Below, piece by piece: positions 21,440-33,010 of a stretch of DNA of 64,000 nucleotides. Numbering within the stretch: the first letter of the stretch is position 1; each line of letters starts with the position of its first letter. Origin of the DNA: Acanthosepion esculentum (taxonomy: Eukaryota > Mollusca > Cephalopoda > Sepiida > Sepiidae). The position numbers and the translations under genes are program-made. The stretch spans positions 19,308,185-19,372,184 of the forward strand of contig OZ038496.1 in assembly GCA_964036315.1 (NCBI GenBank), in the 5' to 3' direction. The notes under the pieces were generated by a model. The model did no database searches. It saw nothing but the letters and a program-made list of their open reading frames with translations, and had not been told where the DNA came from.

Positions 21440-21610
21440 ACCCAGTTTTTGAAGATTTAAATTATTTAATTTTTAAATATTATTTATTGTTCAAAATATA
21501 TAAAGACAAAAGGAAAATCTATCTTAACTGATACCAAAGGATTTTATATATATATATATATATATTGAACAATAAAAAATATTAAAAAATTAAAATCTTC
21601 AGATTAAAGG

Positions 21611-21677
<67 letters not shown>

Positions 21678-21780
21678 CCTTTGGTGTCAGCTAAGATAAG
21701 TTTTCCTTTTGTCTTTATATATATATATATATATATATAAAGACAAAAGGAAAACTTCGCTGGCACATTTTGTCCTCTGA
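21440..21780. repeat. Nested palindromes with (TA)n
   Basis: Inverted text around three TA tracts (21544-21565, 21613-21672, 21717-21740). Matched pairs include agacaaaaggaaaatctatc with tatcttaactgataccaaag partners and a second ataaagacaaaaggaaaact. The rest resembles the foldback at 62775-63047 and the fragment at 52450. Confidence 0.75.
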
Positions 21781-22469
21781 GGGAGTTTTATCAAGACGAA
21801 TACAAGAATTTAATTTTCCAACAAGTATTTATATACAAGAGTAAAATGCTATTAGTTTTTCCAAAATTTTTAAATTTATGGATGCTCATAGATATTAATC
21901 ATGTTAGCTGAAAAGTCAGGCAAGTTATGGAAGACATGAAGTAACACAATTCAATGTCTAATACACAAAAGTGAATAAGTGATGTTTTTGAATATTTTTT
22001 AATGCAAATTAGTATTTAAATTATTTTAGTTTGGGATTAATTTATGTGTTTTTTATTTAGAATAACACAAGGTTATGAATTTAACTGTTTTCTTCCAATT
22101 ATTTAACATTTTTGTAAACATATATCGTCACTTGGGAAAAATTCTTTCAGGAATTGAGATATTGGAAAACATCCGGGGCGCAGATTTATTTACATTTTGT
22201 TAAGATTATTATTCCACATTATTTTAAACAAAAAATTTGGAACACAACCACCATCAATACAAGAAAGAAAAAAGCAGTTAATAAATTTGAGAAACCTATT
22301 TTATATTTTTTTTAATCAATTTACCCCAACCTAAGATGCAAAGGGAAAGATAAGAAAAAGACTTTAAAAGGAAACAGAAACCTAATACTAAATAGGAAAC
22401 AAGGATGATAGATGAACCTATCTACTTCTATTTTTTTGCCTGAAAAACTAATCTGAGAGAATTATTTTA
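21781..22469. other. No gene seen
   Basis: AT-rich. Text near 21960-22200 is similar to 52600-52860 (gggattaatttatgtgtt; acttgggaaaa; aagg..ttgagatattg), so it is probably a further part of the same dispersed family. Confidence 0.5.
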
Positions 22470-22560
22470 TAATTTTCATCCAACAGTAAAGTTAACCTTT
22501 TGGTTAATAAATGCTGAATGTTTCCTTATAAGGAAATGGCTAATCTCACCATTATCATGA
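22470..22560 (-). repeat. Interspersed repeat R2 fragment
   Basis: The reverse complement reads ataatggtgagattagccat then aaggaaacattcagcattta. The same text is tandemly repeated at 58340-58990 and occurs in 26840-27250. Confidence 0.6.
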
Positions 22561-23990
22561 GAAAAAAAAATTGTTTTCTATTTATTTGTGTATGGGAGTG
22601 TGTTAGATTTATCCTTTTCTTATTTATGTATTTGACCGTTTCAAGTGAGTAATGAGTAATTTAATTAAAATTGTATTCTTTGTTTCTTCCTTTCTTTGCT
22701 TGCCTTTCGTTCTTTGGTACCTCAGCCCCAACCCCATAAAGCAATATGCAGCATTTACCAATTCTTCTCTGGTTTGCCAAACAATAGAGACTTCCCAGAA
22801 CTTGATATTGATTGTTCTCCTCTGACATTTTGCCAAGACTCTTACCTTGCATTCGAATGTACCCATTTATAGACCTACCTTGTTTGCAGGCTATCTGCCG
22901 ACCAAATTACCTGCTTGAATAGCTACTTGCTGTTTGGTCTCTAAAAAATATTAATCCCTTTATTCACAATTATTAAAATTAATTAAATTTCAAGTTAGTT
23001 ATAAAATCTGAAATTCTGTCAATTTGTCAACTCGGTAACAAATTCTTTCATCTGATTATGGTGCTTAAAATTCTGACTATTCATTCTGCTATAAAACCAT
23101 TACTTTCTTCTAAGCTGGGGGTAAGTACCATAGCTCATCTGTTAAAGATGGTGTTCCTTTAACCAACTAGCTTGCTTTCAAGCCTTCATAAGAACATTTA
23201 TAACTTAAATAGATCTCTCACAATTCAAACTGATTATTTTTTAATGGCATATATCTACAGCGCTGGTGCATACTACACCTGAACCCCCTAATTCGGATGG
23301 GGAGGGTCAAACCTGATTGAAGGCCCTGAACAGTGCTTTGGGACCCTATTAACATTTGGTTTTTTATACCTACATTTATATGTTACAAATTAAACTAAAC
23401 ACAAGTGACTATTAAAGGATGATAAAAAAAACTTTGGCATCATTAATTGTTTTGTTCATATTAAGTCTTCAAAAGAATATAAAATGCACGATTTTTTATT
23501 CATAATGTTGAATGTGTTAAAATTATTCAACTTTTTAACAAGAAAAATTTCAAGTTGATGTTAAAAATTGCCACAGAACATTGATGAGTTAAGATGGAAT
23601 GATCTATTATGACATATCTCTAATTTGTATTATTTAAGATCTGTCATGTCTCTAATTTGTATTTAGATACATATTATTTATTTTCTTTCTTTTTTCTAGT
23701 GGAATTGTTCATCAATATTGCATATGATCCATTATTGTACATAATTACATTACAATAAAATTAGTATTTTATATGAATACTACCTTATGAAAATTTAAAT
23801 GTAGTCGAGGGAGTGGGGACATATCATAGATTCATGGGGGTGAACAAAACCCTTGCACTAAACCTGCATATCTTTACCTTTATTTTTGTTTTATAATTAA
23901 ATCAAAGCAAAATAGCCTTTTTATGAATGTCAGTCTAGTATTTTGAAAATAGCTGAGAATGAGATTTGATATCATCTGTTGATATACAGC
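22561..23990. other. No gene seen
   Basis: AT-rich, with a slightly GC-richer 80 bp at 23270-23350 (gaaccccctaattcggatgg) that I could not place. No ORF above background. Confidence 0.5.
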
Positions 23991-23994
23991 TATT

Positions 23995-24420
23995 TCAACC
24001 ATTCCCGCTTTCGACCATCCTGGGTATGACGATAAACTACATCCGCATCCTGGGTAAGACAATAAACTATGTCCAACAGCAAGGCCTCTGATCAGGAAGT
24101 TTTAAGGAGCATGGAACCATCTCAATTGCTGGTGTTCCCAGGTCCACCCTGACCCAAGGTGGTAGCACCCATTAGGGTCCCAGCTATGGACAAATAGTTA
24201 ACCCCCAAACTGGGGTCAAAACACTATGAAAGGTATGAATCTAGGAAAGGTATGAATCCACCTCTTCACTCCCCAGCTATGGATTAATTAGTAAGACTTG
24301 TATTAGTAAATCATTATTATCTCAAAAAAATTCTTACACTCTAAAAATATTTTTCTGGCTTTAAATAACCTGCAAAGAGTTGTTTTGGCCATAAAAACAA
24401 ATCAATCAATTTCACATAAC
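23995..24420 (+). mobile_element. Chimera of element M head and SINE tail
   Basis: 23995-24235 is an element M head: two A units, the core gcaaggcctctgatcaggaa, and caaactggggtcaaaacact. Where M would continue into minisatellite B, it continues at about 24240 into the 5S-tRNA SINE body and tail (aggtatgaatccacctcttc, ttctggctttaaataacctg, caaatcaatcaattt). The two families share a 3' module, through template switching or as alternative heads on one tail. Confidence 0.75.
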
Positions 24421-24598
24421 TCTTCAAAGTCAGGAATCGATTTTATACTGTATCTCTATTATGAACAGGACCCCCATTTCTAAATTGATAAATAATCAAT
24501 ATTTTTTTTATTCTGACATGTGTCACCACTTAAAAAAAGTTTAAAGAATGCAAATCAAACAAAAATAATTAAAAAAATGTTCCCTATTTTTTACTAGC

Positions 24599-24840
24599 GG
24601 ACCACTCTATTTAAGTAGTGTCTTAAATTATTTATGAGTGGACCAATCTATTTAAGTAGTGTCTTAAATTATTTATGAGTGGACCAGTCTATTTAAGTAG
24701 TGCCTTAAATTATTCATGAGTGGACCAATCTATTTAAGTAGTGCCTTAAATTATTTTTGAGTGGACCACTCTATTTAAGTAGTGCCTTAAATTATTTATG
24801 AGTGGAATAATCTATTTAAGTAGTGTCTTATATTTTGCTA
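24599..24840 (+). repeat. 41-bp tandem repeat (six units)
   Basis: Units start at 24599, 24640, 24681, 24722, 24763 and 24804, each 41 bp, of the form ggaccactctatttaagtag then tgycttaaattatttatgag. Confidence 0.95.
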
Positions 24841-25339
24841 ACTGTTATAAAAGAAAAAATCTTGTTTGCAGTATATATGACAATGTGTTAAAAAATGAAA
24901 TAAAGAACTACGAAAGACAGAAAACTCCCTAAAAGAACGTTGTCTATAATTTTGAGAATTGTTCAAACAATTGAACTCAGTGCATTGATTTTCTGGCAAC
25001 CAACCGTCTGGCATCTCTTTTAATTCCAAAAAAATTATGAACAACCATTTGAATTTTAAATGAGTACCATACTAATTTACGATGCAGCTCCACATTGCAC
25101 TGTGTGTTGTTATTTAATTGTTTACAATAGTCAAGTTGGTGTAGTTCCATCAGTTGTTATCATGTGACAGTCTGGCAAAATGGATAATCTGGCATCGTCC
25201 TTTAACTGAGGGTGCCAGAAAATCATTGGTGTAGATGAACTATATTTTGGCTTTCTTGAGATGTACAAATTATAAGTAAGGCAAAAGAAAAGGGTGCCAT
25301 GAAGAAAGAAAGAAAGGGTACTACCTGCACACATTTTTT

Positions 25340-26310
25340 TAAATCATTTCACCCCAAGCAAGGCAATAAAACGACTAAGATGCAAGGGGTTACTGTGAGA
25401 GAATATGAGAAAAAAAACATCATTAAGAAGAACAATAAAAGAACAGGAATTAAGAAGGCAGAAGATAACAATTGACATTGCATTTAGATTTTTGAAGATC
25501 AAACTTGACTGGAAAGCAAGAAGCCAGAAGAGAGTTCCACAAATTAGAAGTGTGAGAAAAGAATGTACAGTTACATCTAGACATTTCAACTGTCAAATGA
25601 TGAGGCCTAACTGCCACTCTAGTACAGCACTTAAATTCATAAAGTCTAGGTACCATAGAGGAAAGTTTATCAGGACAATTACTATTAAAATATTTATAGA
25701 AAGTCACAGGGAAACTATGTTACAATGGTGCGAAAGTGACTGAAACCAAGATGCCAGGTCAGAACCAATAACATTGCAGATTCTTCTTTGTATTTTATCA
25801 AGAATTTCTAAATACATAGCAGAAGCACCAGGCCATATGTTACAGCAATATTCAGTGCATGAACAAACTGTTTACTTATAAACATGTAAGATATATTCTG
25901 GTGAGAAAAATAGTCTATCATGACACAATGAATTAACTTTCCTTGCAGAAGACCTAGCAATTGATTCAATACAATCTTGCTACTTCATGTTAGCAGAGAA
26001 TGTTAGTCTTAGAAGATGCAATGTGTCACTCTCCTGGAGGTTAGCATCAGCCATGCTCATGGAAGGCAAAAATGATTCTCTAACATGATTAAAAGAGAGT
26101 AGTTTCATTTTGAAGGAATTAAAATTAACAAGCCATTCCTTGTGCCAGTTAACAACAGATTGTAGGTACTTTTTTTTAGATCCGCTGTCAATTTGACATC
26201 ATTGAACTGATCACACTAACTCTTCAGACAAAAGTAAGTAATTGTATCATCAGCATAGATACTGCATTGAGAACTGATGACATCAAAAAGGTCATTACAA
26301 CTGCAACAAC
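25340..26310 (-). pseudogene. Non-LTR retrotransposon RT to 3' end (LINE-C)
   Basis: On the minus strand the reading runs from the reverse transcriptase catalytic box (SIYADDTITY near 26240) through palm/thumb-like text broken by stops and frameshifts. It reaches a readable C-terminus at 25450-25707 (FYKYFNSNCPDKLSSMVPRL, SNLWNSLLASCFPVKFDL). The 3' end (catcttagtcgttttattgc then cttgcttggggtgaaatg) also occurs at 26345, 30715 and 42665, so the element end is well defined. Endonuclease and N-terminal RT are missing. Inactive. Confidence 0.8.
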
Positions 26311-26344
26311 AAAAATGGGATGTAGCACATATATTTTAATTTTT

Positions 26345-26670
26345 TTTAATCATGTTCACCCCAAGCAAGGCAGTAAAGCCACAGAGACGCAAGGGGTTAC
26401 CAAGTGTGGAAGAGTTAGAAACAGAAACTTTGCTAAGGAACTAGAACAGAGGAAGACCAATCAGGAGGACAACAGATAGCGATTGAGACTGCATTTAAAT
26501 TTTTTGCAGATTGAAGTTAGTTGGAAAGCATATAGCCAGAAGAGAATTTCACAAGTGAGAAATGCAAGGAAAGAAACTGTTCGCATAGAATTTATGGTCA
26601 CATCTAGCCAACTCAGCTGTAAATTGGTGAGACCGCATCACCAGTCTAGTACTGTAGGTAGGAAAAAGTA
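26345..26670 (-). pseudogene. Second LINE-C 3' fragment
   Basis: Same C-terminal and 3' sequence as 25340-25620 in the same orientation, ending at the same gcttggggtgaacatgat terminus and followed by the copy at 25340-26310. Its upstream end is involved in the 343-bp duplication. Confidence 0.7.
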
Positions 26671-27236
26671 ATGAAATAATTAAGATATTGACTTTCCACA
26701 TAACCTTGGACAAAATATTTGGAAGGAAACTCTTATCAATACTATAAAGAGCTATAATATCAATAGGCTCGGGAAGTCTAATTTCCTGAAAAACCGCTTT
26801 AATAAAAAGATTTTATAAACTTGAACTGACTGTAACACTAACGGCTAGGTTAATGAATGCCAAATGTTTTCATATAAGGAAACAACGAATTTCACAAGTG
26901 AGAAATGCAAGGAAAGAAACTGTTCGCATAGAATTTATGGTCACCTCTAGCCAACTCAGCTGTAAATTGGTGAGACCTCATCACCAGTCTAGTACTGTAG
27001 GTAGGAAAAAGTAATGAAATAATTAAGATATTGACTTTCCACACAACCTTGGACAAAATATTTGGAAGGAAACTCTTATCAATACTATAAAGAGCTATAA
27101 TATCAATAGGCTCGGGAAGTCTAATTTCCTGAAAAACTGCTTTAATAAAAAGATTTTATAAACTTGAACTGACTGTAACACTAACGGCTAGGTTAATGAA
27201 TGCCAAATGTTTTCATATAAGGAAACAACGAATTTC
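26545..27236. repeat. 343-bp tandem duplication
   Basis: Two nearly identical units begin at 26545 and 26888; the second ends at 27231. Each joins LINE-C sequence to repeat R2. The junction word gaatttcac occurs at the start of the LINE-C part and near the end of R2, a 9-bp microhomology that explains the duplication. The units differ at only a few bases, so the event is recent relative to the surrounding decay. Confidence 0.9.
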
Positions 27237-27239
27237 ACC

Positions 27240-27704
27240 GTTACCATTAACTTTAGCATCATTCTACTTGTATGTTGCTTGTTTCTTTCTTCCATCTGTC
27301 ATTTTTATTCTCTATTCATTCAACTTTATCATTCTGACCTCAGATTTTATGCAATGATTCAATTAACTCTTTTCGCCTTCAATCATCTCTTCTTTGCACA
27401 CTTTCTCATTATTGTCATTTACCTGAAACTTACTGCGACTTGATTAACTTTCACACATATTACTGAATCTGGAAGCAATATTAGAATATAGTCTTAAAAT
27501 TTTAAAAATCTTCATCAATTTCCACTATTGTGTTGACATTTCACAATTTTGTTAATATTAAACTTCTTATTTTCCATTGCTAGAAAATTTCAACATCGAC
27601 ACGATTACAGAAGTAATAAAGGAAATATATGACTGTGGTGAAATACTGGAAGACTTTAGTAGATCCATTTTCATCACACTACGTAACCATTCTGCTGTTC
27701 ATGT
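27240..27704. other. No gene seen
   Basis: Continuation of R2 for a few tens of bases, then AT-rich DNA without recognisable features. Confidence 0.5.
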
Positions 27705-28045
27705 CGAAGGATATCTTGTCTAATTCTTATTTAGTAACATTAACTGTTTCCACTAAGTTCAAATTTGTATTACTTGACGCATGAATTGAACTCACAACTA
27801 TTAGGCTATTGTCATGTAAGACATTGACCGCAGAATGAGAACAATCTATCTCTGTAGATTGAATAAAGTGTTAATATTAAAATTCCCTGAAGGTTAACAT
27901 GATCAACAGATACCTGAAGAAGGCTTGTTGGTACTATTGCTGAAATTTTGTGATAATAAGAACAAAGATAGAAGCAACAGTAAATACTGATACTCCACTA
28001 CATCCTGGAAATTAAAACAGAAAAGATGAGGATATTAGCTCAAAC
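27705..28045. repeat. SINE S2 (minus) joined to repeat R1 (plus)
   Basis: 27705-27830 reads on the minus strand as S2 (B-box-like gtgagttcaattcatg; ttagtggaaacagtta). 27830-28045 is R1 on the plus strand (gaacaatctatctctgtaga, acctgaagaaggcttgttgg). The same pair occurs at 14300-14890 with R1 flipped relative to S2. Confidence 0.55.
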
Positions 28046-28977
28046 AATTTATGGAATAATTTTGACTGTAATTTGAATTATTCTCCATCCTGTAGTCTCT
28101 TTTCTCACAGGCAAAATGTCACAGACCTCGAGCTATCTCTCACTATTTCCATAGGATATGTTCTAGAGTCCTTAGTTTCACCCATTCAGACCTTTCCAGC
28201 TAAGACCTGCCCCGCCATTTACACAGGGGAAAACCATCCTCATTCGCCTTGTATTCCATTCATAAGGAGGAAGTTCCTTTCAGATATTTCTTCCCAAGAG
28301 CCATTGCTTTGCAAAACTGAATCTCAAAACAATGCTTCTCCAGTCAATCTTAACCTCTTTAAGTCCTGGGTCAACCATTATCTATCCTTCATATCCTCAT
28401 AATCTGCACTTATTTACTCTTCCTTTTTAAGTCCATAAAACAACCTAATTCAGTATCCTTCTACCAAAATGTTGTAATAATAACAACAAAGATGAAGACA
28501 ATAGTCAGAATGCAAATAATGTAAGTAAATTTATGAGCCAGTCAATAAATGATGATCTTCTCCTTCACTTGCAGAAATAAGGCTTGCTTCTGCTGTGGAC
28601 ATTTATTTTGAGTAAGTAAAAAAAAGAAGGTAAATAAGCTGTCTTCCTTTTGGAGAGTTCTTTTTCTAGCATTGAGAGAACTTTTTAAATCGGTGGTTCT
28701 ATAAGGGGCAATTATAGAGTGACTTGTCTAAAGTGTTCTCTCAAGGTGAAATGGTTACAAAGTAAATTGAGATTTTATAAATATGTCAATCAATTCAGTA
28801 ACAAACAGAATTGTACAAAAAATTCAATAACTAAGTTGGATAAAGAGATTTTAGATAAAAAAATTTTAAAGATAAGAGTTGAGGAAATTAGTTTATTAAA
28901 ATTTGGGGATTATTTCTATGAAGTTTTTTCTGATTTTTATCAGGAAATTTGTTGTTAGATTTTTCTTTTGTTTTGTC

Positions 28978-28978
<1 letters not shown>
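28046..28978. other. No gene seen; short R1 stub
   Basis: A short R1 match at 28470-28520. The rest has no recognisable feature. A 109-codon frame at 28073-28402 has unremarkable composition and no motif I recognise. Confidence 0.45.
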
Positions 28979-29054
<76 letters not shown>

Positions 29055-29055
29055 C

Positions 29056-29086
<31 letters not shown>

Positions 29087-29117
29087 CACACACAAAAACG
29101 GACAGAAACTACCACTT

Positions 29118-29153
<36 letters not shown>

Positions 29154-29175
29154 TAAAGTGGTAATTTCTGTCTGT
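28979..29175. repeat. (TA)n cluster with inverted flanks
   Basis: Three TA tracts (about 28979-29050, 29066-29086, 29119-29144). The last is flanked by inverted arms: acggacagaaactaccactt on the left and aagtggtaatttctgtctgt on the right. Confidence 0.9.
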
Positions 29176-29311
29176 TTGTTATCAAACTCCTCCTAGGGTT
29201 TTGGAGATAGACCTCCATAATCATATATATTCTGAAACTACATTACCCAGGTTAACTGGATAAGTATATTTCATTTTGAACAAACAGGGTCCCCGGTGGG
29301 CACAAATGCTC

Positions 29312-29665
29312 ACTGAAATTTTTTTCCCTTTAAGTTAAATTTAAATTTGAACAAGGGAATGACTCCTACTCAAAATATAGAAGGAGAAAGCCAGAAGATG
29401 ACGGTCAAGTTGAGCTAGAAATCACCAAACAGTGCCTTACAATACATATTTTTGGGGACAGTTCAACAGTCATATCAATGTTTAAATCTGCTCATCAATT
29501 TATTCAGTAAAGTATTGCATCAAATATATATCAAAGAGGTCAGATCAAGCTGTTTTTTCACCCACCCCTCACTGAATTTTTTTTTCCCTTTTGATTTAAA
29601 TTAAATTTAAATTTGAACAAGAGAATGACTCCTTCCCAAAATATAGACAGAGAAATCTTGGAGGT
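29312..29665 (+). repeat. Dispersed direct repeat, two ~95-bp copies
   Basis: 29312-29405 and 29570-29665 share aaatttaaatttgaacaag, gaatgactcct and aaaatatag. Separated by about 165 bp of other sequence; an old tandem duplication. Confidence 0.75.
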
Positions 29666-30479
29666 CACATCAGCAAGATTATTGAGTAATATTGAAATGC
29701 ATCATTTTTCTCCACAAATTATAACAATGATTTAAAATCAATCATCATTTTCTTACAAAAAAAATGTGTGACATGCAGCAAGATGTGGGTAATTTGGCTA
29801 GTATATATATATATATATATTGTGGGAGGTTGTATTTTCAAGACATTTATGTGTCATCAGAGTAATTGAGCAGGCAAAGTCCTAATTGGTTCCGATGACT
29901 TTTCTAGCTGATAATAATAGACATAGGTTGCTGCTTTCTATTCATGGCAGATAAAGCAGCCATTTTTTGTTGCAATTTTCCCATGATGCTGCACTACTTC
30001 TGAATCTAATTTAACTACCTGACAAATTTTATTTCTTTTATTTTTCTCAATATCTTTTCTTTCATTTATTTATCTATTTTTAAAATTTTGTACAATAGGT
30101 TTATTGAGATATAAAAACAGACAATTGCAGATATATCATCTGAAATTATTCTGTTTTCTTGAGAAGCAAATTTTACTTTTTCAGTTCATATTGATATCAT
30201 TCATTTTATTGACATTTTTTATTAATTCTTTTTTCTCAATATGCTTGTGCAAGTCAGAAGTTTCTCGAAATCCAGTGTTTAAGCTGGAAGCAATTTTCAG
30301 TTTAATCAGTTTATAATGTTTCTATGGTTTTTATTACAGATAACCTTACAAAGGAACTAATCTTTTATTTATACTTATATAGTGTGTTTGTCCTAAAGTA
30401 ACTGCATATTGATCTTACAAACTATTATTTAGAATTTCATAGATGCACAGAGGATTTTGATAAGGATTAAAATTGATTT
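29666..30479. other. No gene seen
   Basis: AT-rich with a (TA)n tract at 29801-29820. No recognisable feature. Confidence 0.5.
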
Positions 30480-30715
30480 TATCTAACAAATATCCACTAC
30501 TACTCTCTTGTTGAATTCTCTTCTGGCTTCTTGTTTTCCAGTCAACATTGATCTTCAAAAATTATGCAATGTCAATCATTACCTTCTCTCTTCTTAATTC
30601 CTGTTCTTTTATTGTTCTCTCTCCTTAATAATGTTTTATCTCATATTCTCTAACACTCAGCATCACCTTGCATCTTAGTGGCTTTATTACATTGCTTGGG
30701 GTGAAATGATTACAA
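30480..30715 (+). mobile_element. LINE-C 3' fragment
   Basis: Plus-strand copy of the LINE-C terminus (tggcttcttgttttccagtc, ttctcttcttaattcctgtt, ttgcttggggtgaaatgatt). 5'-truncated at about 240 bp. Confidence 0.75.
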
Positions 30716-30754
30716 AAATACCTGTTTAAATTATATATATTTAAGCAGCAGCCT

Positions 30755-31640
30755 TTCATCTTCTATATGTCATATCTCTTTGGGGCATGGGCAGTCATGG
30801 CTCACCACAAGTTCCTATATGTCATAACACTTAGCAATATTTATCTTTTTACTATCTCTTCTAATCCCTGTTCTGCCATCCATTGGCACAAGCTTGATAG
30901 GTACTGCTGCTTTAACCTGCCTTCAGTAGGTCTTGTCAAATTTTCCAGGCCTACTTTTCTCATTATCTATCCTAGAAATTTCAACTAATTGTTTCTTAAT
31001 CTCACTAAAAGTCTCCTTTTTGTTTCTATTTTCTTTAGCTTTTTACCTGTCCAGGGCATTTTCGTGTGTACTGTCAAAACGTTCATGCTTGTTTTCAGAT
31101 TAATAACTATTGGAAGGCAGCTCAGCTTATTTGGCAAATAGAATTTGCTGATATATAGTGTTTTACATAATAAAAACCTGTGCATCACATGTGATGCACA
31201 GAACATACAAATCATAAGTTATTTACACTACGATCTGTTTATGACATGTGATGCAAATGTTATAATCATTTCACTAAAGTGGAATAATAGACATCATTAC
31301 ATTATCAGTCAAGCATCTTGTGGTCATATATGATACACAAAATTTTAGATTAATCCTTTCCTCAGATATCCTGCTCAATCGTAGACTCTCTTCTTAAGCA
31401 TTCTTAGTTTTACCACTCTTAAAATTAGGGCTCGTGTGTACCACATATGATGCACGGATGTGGAAATCACATGTCCTGCACATCACATATGAGGCGCAGG
31501 ACTGGCAAAGGGTTAAAACATTCTTGTTATTCACATGCCCCATACATTGTATTCTCAGCATCCTTCTGTAGAACAACATGTCTCTTGCCTTAAGCTCTTC
31601 TTTATCTGTGAGGAAATTGTCCAACACTCACCACCATATA
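30755..31640 (-). mobile_element. LINE-B copy interrupted by another repeat
   Basis: 30755-31040 and about 31515-31640 together give a minus-strand LINE-B C-terminal and 3' region; the second piece includes the counterpart of FYRRMLRIQCMGHVNNKNVL. Between them lies about 470 bp of unrelated sequence. Confidence 0.65.
31045..31513. repeat. Insert rich in CATRTGATGCAC palindromes
   Basis: Contains the perfect palindrome gtgcatcacatgtgatgcac (about 31180-31199). At least four related half-sites follow (atgacatgtgatgcaaatg, gtggtcatatatgatacac, gtgtaccacatatgatgcac, ctgcacatcacatatgag), distributed across the insert. Both ends lie within LINE-B text, so this is an insertion, but I could not identify terminal repeats or a target duplication. 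Confidence 0.6.
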
Positions 31641-31689
31641 AGAGGACTGATATTACATCGCACTTCAGCAACCTTTATCTTTGTTCCTT

Positions 31690-32150
31690 TTTTTTTACAG
31701 TAAGTTTCACTCTGTACAAGGCCCAGGAGCCACTCAAGGCAGAGGGTTACAATAAGGGGTAGTTTGTATAGTTTGGAGAAGATAATGGTTGACTAGACTT
31801 GAATAGGTTAAGATTGTAGTGATCAGGGAAACATCCTCTTGGGATTCTATTCCATAGGGTAGTACTTCGCAGGAAGAATCTGTTTGAGTGGAACTTACTT
31901 CTCACTGATGGAATACAGAAGAAATGTGGGTGGCCTGTTACTCCATAAGTGGCATGGCAAGTGCTAGCCGTGAAGATTAGACCTGGTGGTACAGAAAATG
32001 TAATTCATCTGAGCACTTTCTATGGTAATAGCAATAGAGCCTGATTCCAGTTCACTAAAAAGTGGACATTGTGGGAGTTAGTTTTTAGGCATGCTGTTGA
32101 TACAACCAACCCAAAATAGCTGCTGTTTGGGAACATTTCTGAACACCATT
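31690..32150 (-). pseudogene. LINE-D C-terminal fragment
   Basis: Minus strand reads YYPMEWNPKRMFP-like text where many non-LTR ORFs have LWNSLP, and ends TLCLEWLLGLVQSET, matching the 3' end at 1825-1905. Frames are broken. The clade is not assigned. Confidence 0.5.
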
Positions 32151-32344
32151 ATTATTATGACCAGTGTCAAGGTATAGAAAAATCATGGTTAAAACTGATT
32201 TCTTTTCTTGTGTTTTTATCTGGGATCTCTATGATTTGACCTCTTTGAATGCTAATTTTACTAAGGTCAGTGTATGTAAAAGAGAAACTTGGAAACAAAT
32301 TCTTGTTTTTAGGAGTTGGAATAATGTTTTAACAGGATTTATTT

Positions 32345-32785
32345 ATCATTTTTTTAAATGCTATGTCCCTTCAGGTCATAGACAATCATAGCTCTCTCCA
32401 CATTCCCTTTCTTTACTAATTGTCGATTGCTGTGGCCTCTTAAGAAAAAAATATAAGAGTGATTTCCCATTGCCTTCTCCATGGTTTTGAATGCATTGCT
32501 GGTTACAGTGGTATCTTTTCTTTTTAAATGCCACGTTTCTTCAGAATGCATGTGATCATGGCTCTCCACAGATCCCTTTTCCTTATCATCTTTGATGCGA
32601 TATAGCCTTTTAGGAAAGACAATGGTGCAGTTTCTCATTGCCTTCTCCACGGTTTTAAGTACAGTGCTGGTCACAGTGCTACTATTTCTCTTTAAATGCC
32701 ATGTCTCTTCAAGACGGATGGATGTGATCATGGCTCTGCAGCTTTTCTTTATCATGTGGATTGCTATGGTTTTTTAGGAAAAGAT
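32345..32785 (-). repeat. LINE-B 3' end in tandem (three ~169-bp units)
   Basis: Units begin with the reverse complement of the LINE-B terminus (gccatgatcacatgcattct type) near 32358, 32528 and 32696. The minus strand keeps one frame of 133 codons in which blocks such as SRAMITSIRLEETWHLKR and VESHDHMHSEETWHLKR recur. The order is LINE C-terminus WRAMI..LKGHG repeated; the frame reflects the LINE origin rather than a functional gene. Confidence 0.75.
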
Positions 32786-32877
32786 ATTAGCTTCTCTGGT
32801 TTGAAATTCATTTTTTCCTTCTCTTAGACTGGTTACCACTCAAGGATAAAAAAAACTCAATATACTCTACTATTTTA

Positions 32878-33010
32878 CTGGGGGGGAAGAAGAGGGACAT
32901 TCATGCCTTTCCTGTATGCATTTTTGTGAAAGTGAATGCAACAGGCTAAGCTAGAATTTAGAATTTGAATTCAGCATACAAATTCCACTTTCACTACTAA
33001 TCACTGTTAT
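32878..33010 (-). mobile_element. 5S-tRNA SINE fragment
   Basis: The reverse complement matches the tRNA-like segment and body (aggaaaggcatgaatgtccc, aattcaaattctaaattcta). Lacks 5S head and tail. Confidence 0.55.

Larger units (their letters stand above)
20651..21450 (+). mobile_element. 3' end of a Penelope-like element
   Basis: Comprises the endonuclease fragment, about 480 bp of A/C-rich 3' untranslated sequence with acacacac runs, hammerhead-like H5, and an A-rich end (ataataataaaaacgaaag). Penelope-like elements are known to carry hammerhead motifs in their terminal repeats. This is the best candidate in the window for the family that could mobilise the ribozyme-bearing SINEs. Confidence 0.75.

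Noticed and set aside
28073..28402. A 109-codon frame as an exon
   Set aside because: No motif and no convincing splice sites; nearby sequence is repeat-derived.
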